From contig DYNG01000065.1 in the NCBI GenBank assembly GCA_020721165.1, positions 1 to 5,955 on the forward strand: a DNA stretch of 5,955 nt, read 5' to 3'. The translations under genes were made by a program, and so were the position numbers. Numbering within the stretch: the stretch's first letter is position 1; each line of letters opens with the position of its first letter. The notes below the pieces were generated by a model. It was not told the origin of the DNA. It made no database searches and saw only the letters and a program-made list of their open reading frames with translations. Origin of the DNA: Desulfocapsa sulfexigens (GTDB lineage Bacteria; Desulfobacterota; Desulfobulbia; Desulfobulbales; Desulfocapsaceae). Shown in pieces: positions 5,217 through 5,955 of this stretch.

Positions 5217-5536
5217 AAATTCAGATAGATAAGAATGTGGTTGAGTTTTTGCCCGAGACCGAGCAGGAAACCGCCTCCATGGAAACCCTGTGGAGGGTGG
5301 TGGTGGATTGCGCCAGCGAGAATAAGCGGATGACAGCCATTGGCGAATATATTCCCATCAAACAGAACTTGGCCCGTTTTGTGATTGAGGGCGTATCGGG
5401 TGCAACCACTTATACCGAGGATAAAGCTGTTGAGGAGTGCACGGTCATCTGTACGACCTGCAATAAATACATGCGGCTTAAGGGCGGGGACGCAGTGCCG
5501 GTGTGTTGCGGACGGCCCATGGAAGTGGCGGATTGA
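5213..5536 (+). CDS. Small protein with C-terminal desulforedoxin-like CxxC...CC iron site
   Basis: A 107-residue protein whose function I do not recognise. Its ATG overlaps the flavodiiron stop (ATGA at 5213-5216), which implies translational coupling. Residues 1-75 form an unfamiliar alpha/beta domain without obvious catalytic motifs (LWRVVVDCASENKRM, then IGEYIPIKQNLARFVIEG). Residues 76-107 carry C80-x2-C83 and C98-C99 followed by GRPME. This matches the desulforedoxin iron site of the desulfoferrodoxin encoded upstream (C10-x2-C13, C29-C30, then GAPM), with a spacer one residue shorter. A mononuclear Fe(Cys)4 or zinc site is therefore likely. By position it could be an electron donor or accessory subunit for the flavodiiron protein; that is inference. 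There is no signal peptide or membrane segment. Confidence 0.8.
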   Translation: MKIQIDKNVVEFLPETEQETASMETLWRVVVDCASENKRMTAIGEYIPIKQNLARFVIEGVSGATTYTEDKAVEECTVICTTCNKYMRLKGGDAVPVCCGRPMEVAD

Positions 5537-5542
5537 AGGATA

Positions 5543-5597
5543 GGGATCAAATGGGGACAGCCCCCGATACGGCTGGGGACAGTCCCCATTTGATCCC
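5543..5597. repeat. REP-like long inverted repeat (55 bases)
   Basis: Perfect 16-base arms GGGATCAAATGGGGAC (5543-5558) and GTCCCCATTTGATCCC (5582-5597) enclose a GC-rich core. The core can extend the stem (GCCCC against GGGG) or fold as CAGCC/GGCTG around CCCGATAC. It starts 6 bases after the stop of the preceding gene. It resembles the dispersed GGGGACAGTCCCC palindromes that accompany REP-associated tyrosine transposases (RAYT/Y1) in many bacteria. No T tract follows, so it is not a classical terminator, though it could slow transcription or stabilise the 3' end of the flavodiiron transcript. No transposase is present in the window. Confidence 0.75.
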
Positions 5598-5955
5598 GGC
5601 TGCCGCCCAGGAGATGGTGCAGATTGTTGACCGCGATAATGGCGAGATTGGGTCAGCGCCCCGTTTTCTCATGCGTCGGCAGAGGTTGATTCACCGCGCC
5701 AGTTATATTCTGGTGTACAATCAGGCCGGGGAGATTTTTGTCCAGCAGCGGACCAACAGCAAGGATATCTATCCTGGCTACTGGGATGTGGCTGCCGGCG
5801 GGGTGGTGCTGGCCGGCGAGTCCTATGAACAGTCAGCTGTTCGTGAATTGGCGGAAGAGCTTGGAGTTGTGGGGATACCGTTGATTTCGTTGTTCGATCA
5901 CTATTTTGAAGATGAACAGAATCGGGTCTGGGGGCGCATTTTCAAAATAGTGATC
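5551..5955 (+). CDS. Nudix hydrolase, YfcD-like (partial, continues past right edge)
   Basis: The first 135 residues of an open frame that reaches the window end without a stop. The complete Nudix box lies at residues 84-106: G84, E90, then R98-E99-L100-A101-E102-E103-L104-G105-V106, an exact fit to GX5EX7REUXEEXGU. It would bind Mg2+ and hydrolyse a nucleoside-diphosphate-linked or similar pyrophosphate. The segments VQIVDRDN, HRASYILVYN, TNSKDIYPGYWD and FEDEQNRVWG point to the YfcD group, whose substrate is unsettled. The start is uncertain. ATG 5551 lies inside the left arm of the inverted repeat, with AAGGA at 5536-5540 ten bases upstream. Family similarity begins only near residue 21, so ATG 5614 or GTG 5617 is also possible, although AGGAG (5609-5613) sits too close to either. 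It is probably not part of the redox function. Confidence 0.88.
   Translation, partial: MGTAPDTAGDSPHLIPAAAQEMVQIVDRDNGEIGSAPRFLMRRQRLIHRASYILVYNQAGEIFVQQRTNSKDIYPGYWDVAAGGVVLAGESYEQSAVRELAEELGVVGIPLISLFDHYFEDEQNRVWGRIFKIVI

Noticed and set aside
2015..5536. CRISPR array, tRNA, rRNA or complete insertion sequence
   Set aside because: No regularly spaced direct repeats, tRNA cloverleaf, rRNA segment or transposase frame was seen in the window.
5543..5597. Inverted repeat as a rho-independent terminator for the flavodiiron cluster
   Set aside because: It is a strong hairpin but no T run follows on the plus strand. The arm sequence looks like a dispersed REP element instead.

Overview
The window reads as a chromosomal stretch from an anaerobic or microaerotolerant bacterium, most likely a sulfate- or sulfur-metabolising deltaproteobacterium (Desulfobacterota, Desulfobulbales-like). 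This is inferred from gene content: desulfoferrodoxin, rubredoxin, flavodiiron protein and a DsrE-like protein lie together. No marker gene fixes the taxon.

Layout. On the minus strand, 52-957 encodes the ATPase of an ABC exporter; a partner permease probably lies beyond the left edge. A 304-base gap (958-1261) separates it from a plus-strand series and holds a strong sigma70-type promoter with a palindrome across its spacer. The series runs: a PerR/Fur-type regulator with an extra C-terminal winged-helix module (1262-1927), a typical 2-Cys peroxiredoxin (2015-2611), a two-iron-site desulfoferrodoxin/superoxide reductase (2738-3112) and a two-domain rubredoxin (3169-3573). It ends in a strong intrinsic terminator (3585-3634). 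A second tight cluster follows: a DsrE-like protein (3657-4007), a flavodiiron protein with a TTG start (4023-5216) and an overlapping 107-residue protein with a desulforedoxin-like CxxC...CCG tail (5213-5536). A REP-like 55-base inverted repeat (5543-5597) then precedes or overlaps the start of a Nudix hydrolase that runs off the right edge.

How the genes fit together (inference from known families). The rubredoxin can pass electrons both to superoxide reductase (superoxide to H2O2) and to the flavodiiron protein (O2 to water, or NO to N2O). The peroxiredoxin removes the H2O2, and the PerR-like protein would sense peroxide and control the set. The window is therefore a near-complete reductive oxygen-detoxification island. 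Its least familiar parts are the PerR-winged-helix fusion with an internal ribosome site at the junction, the rubredoxin with two different iron-site spacings, and the small protein coupled to the flavodiiron gene.
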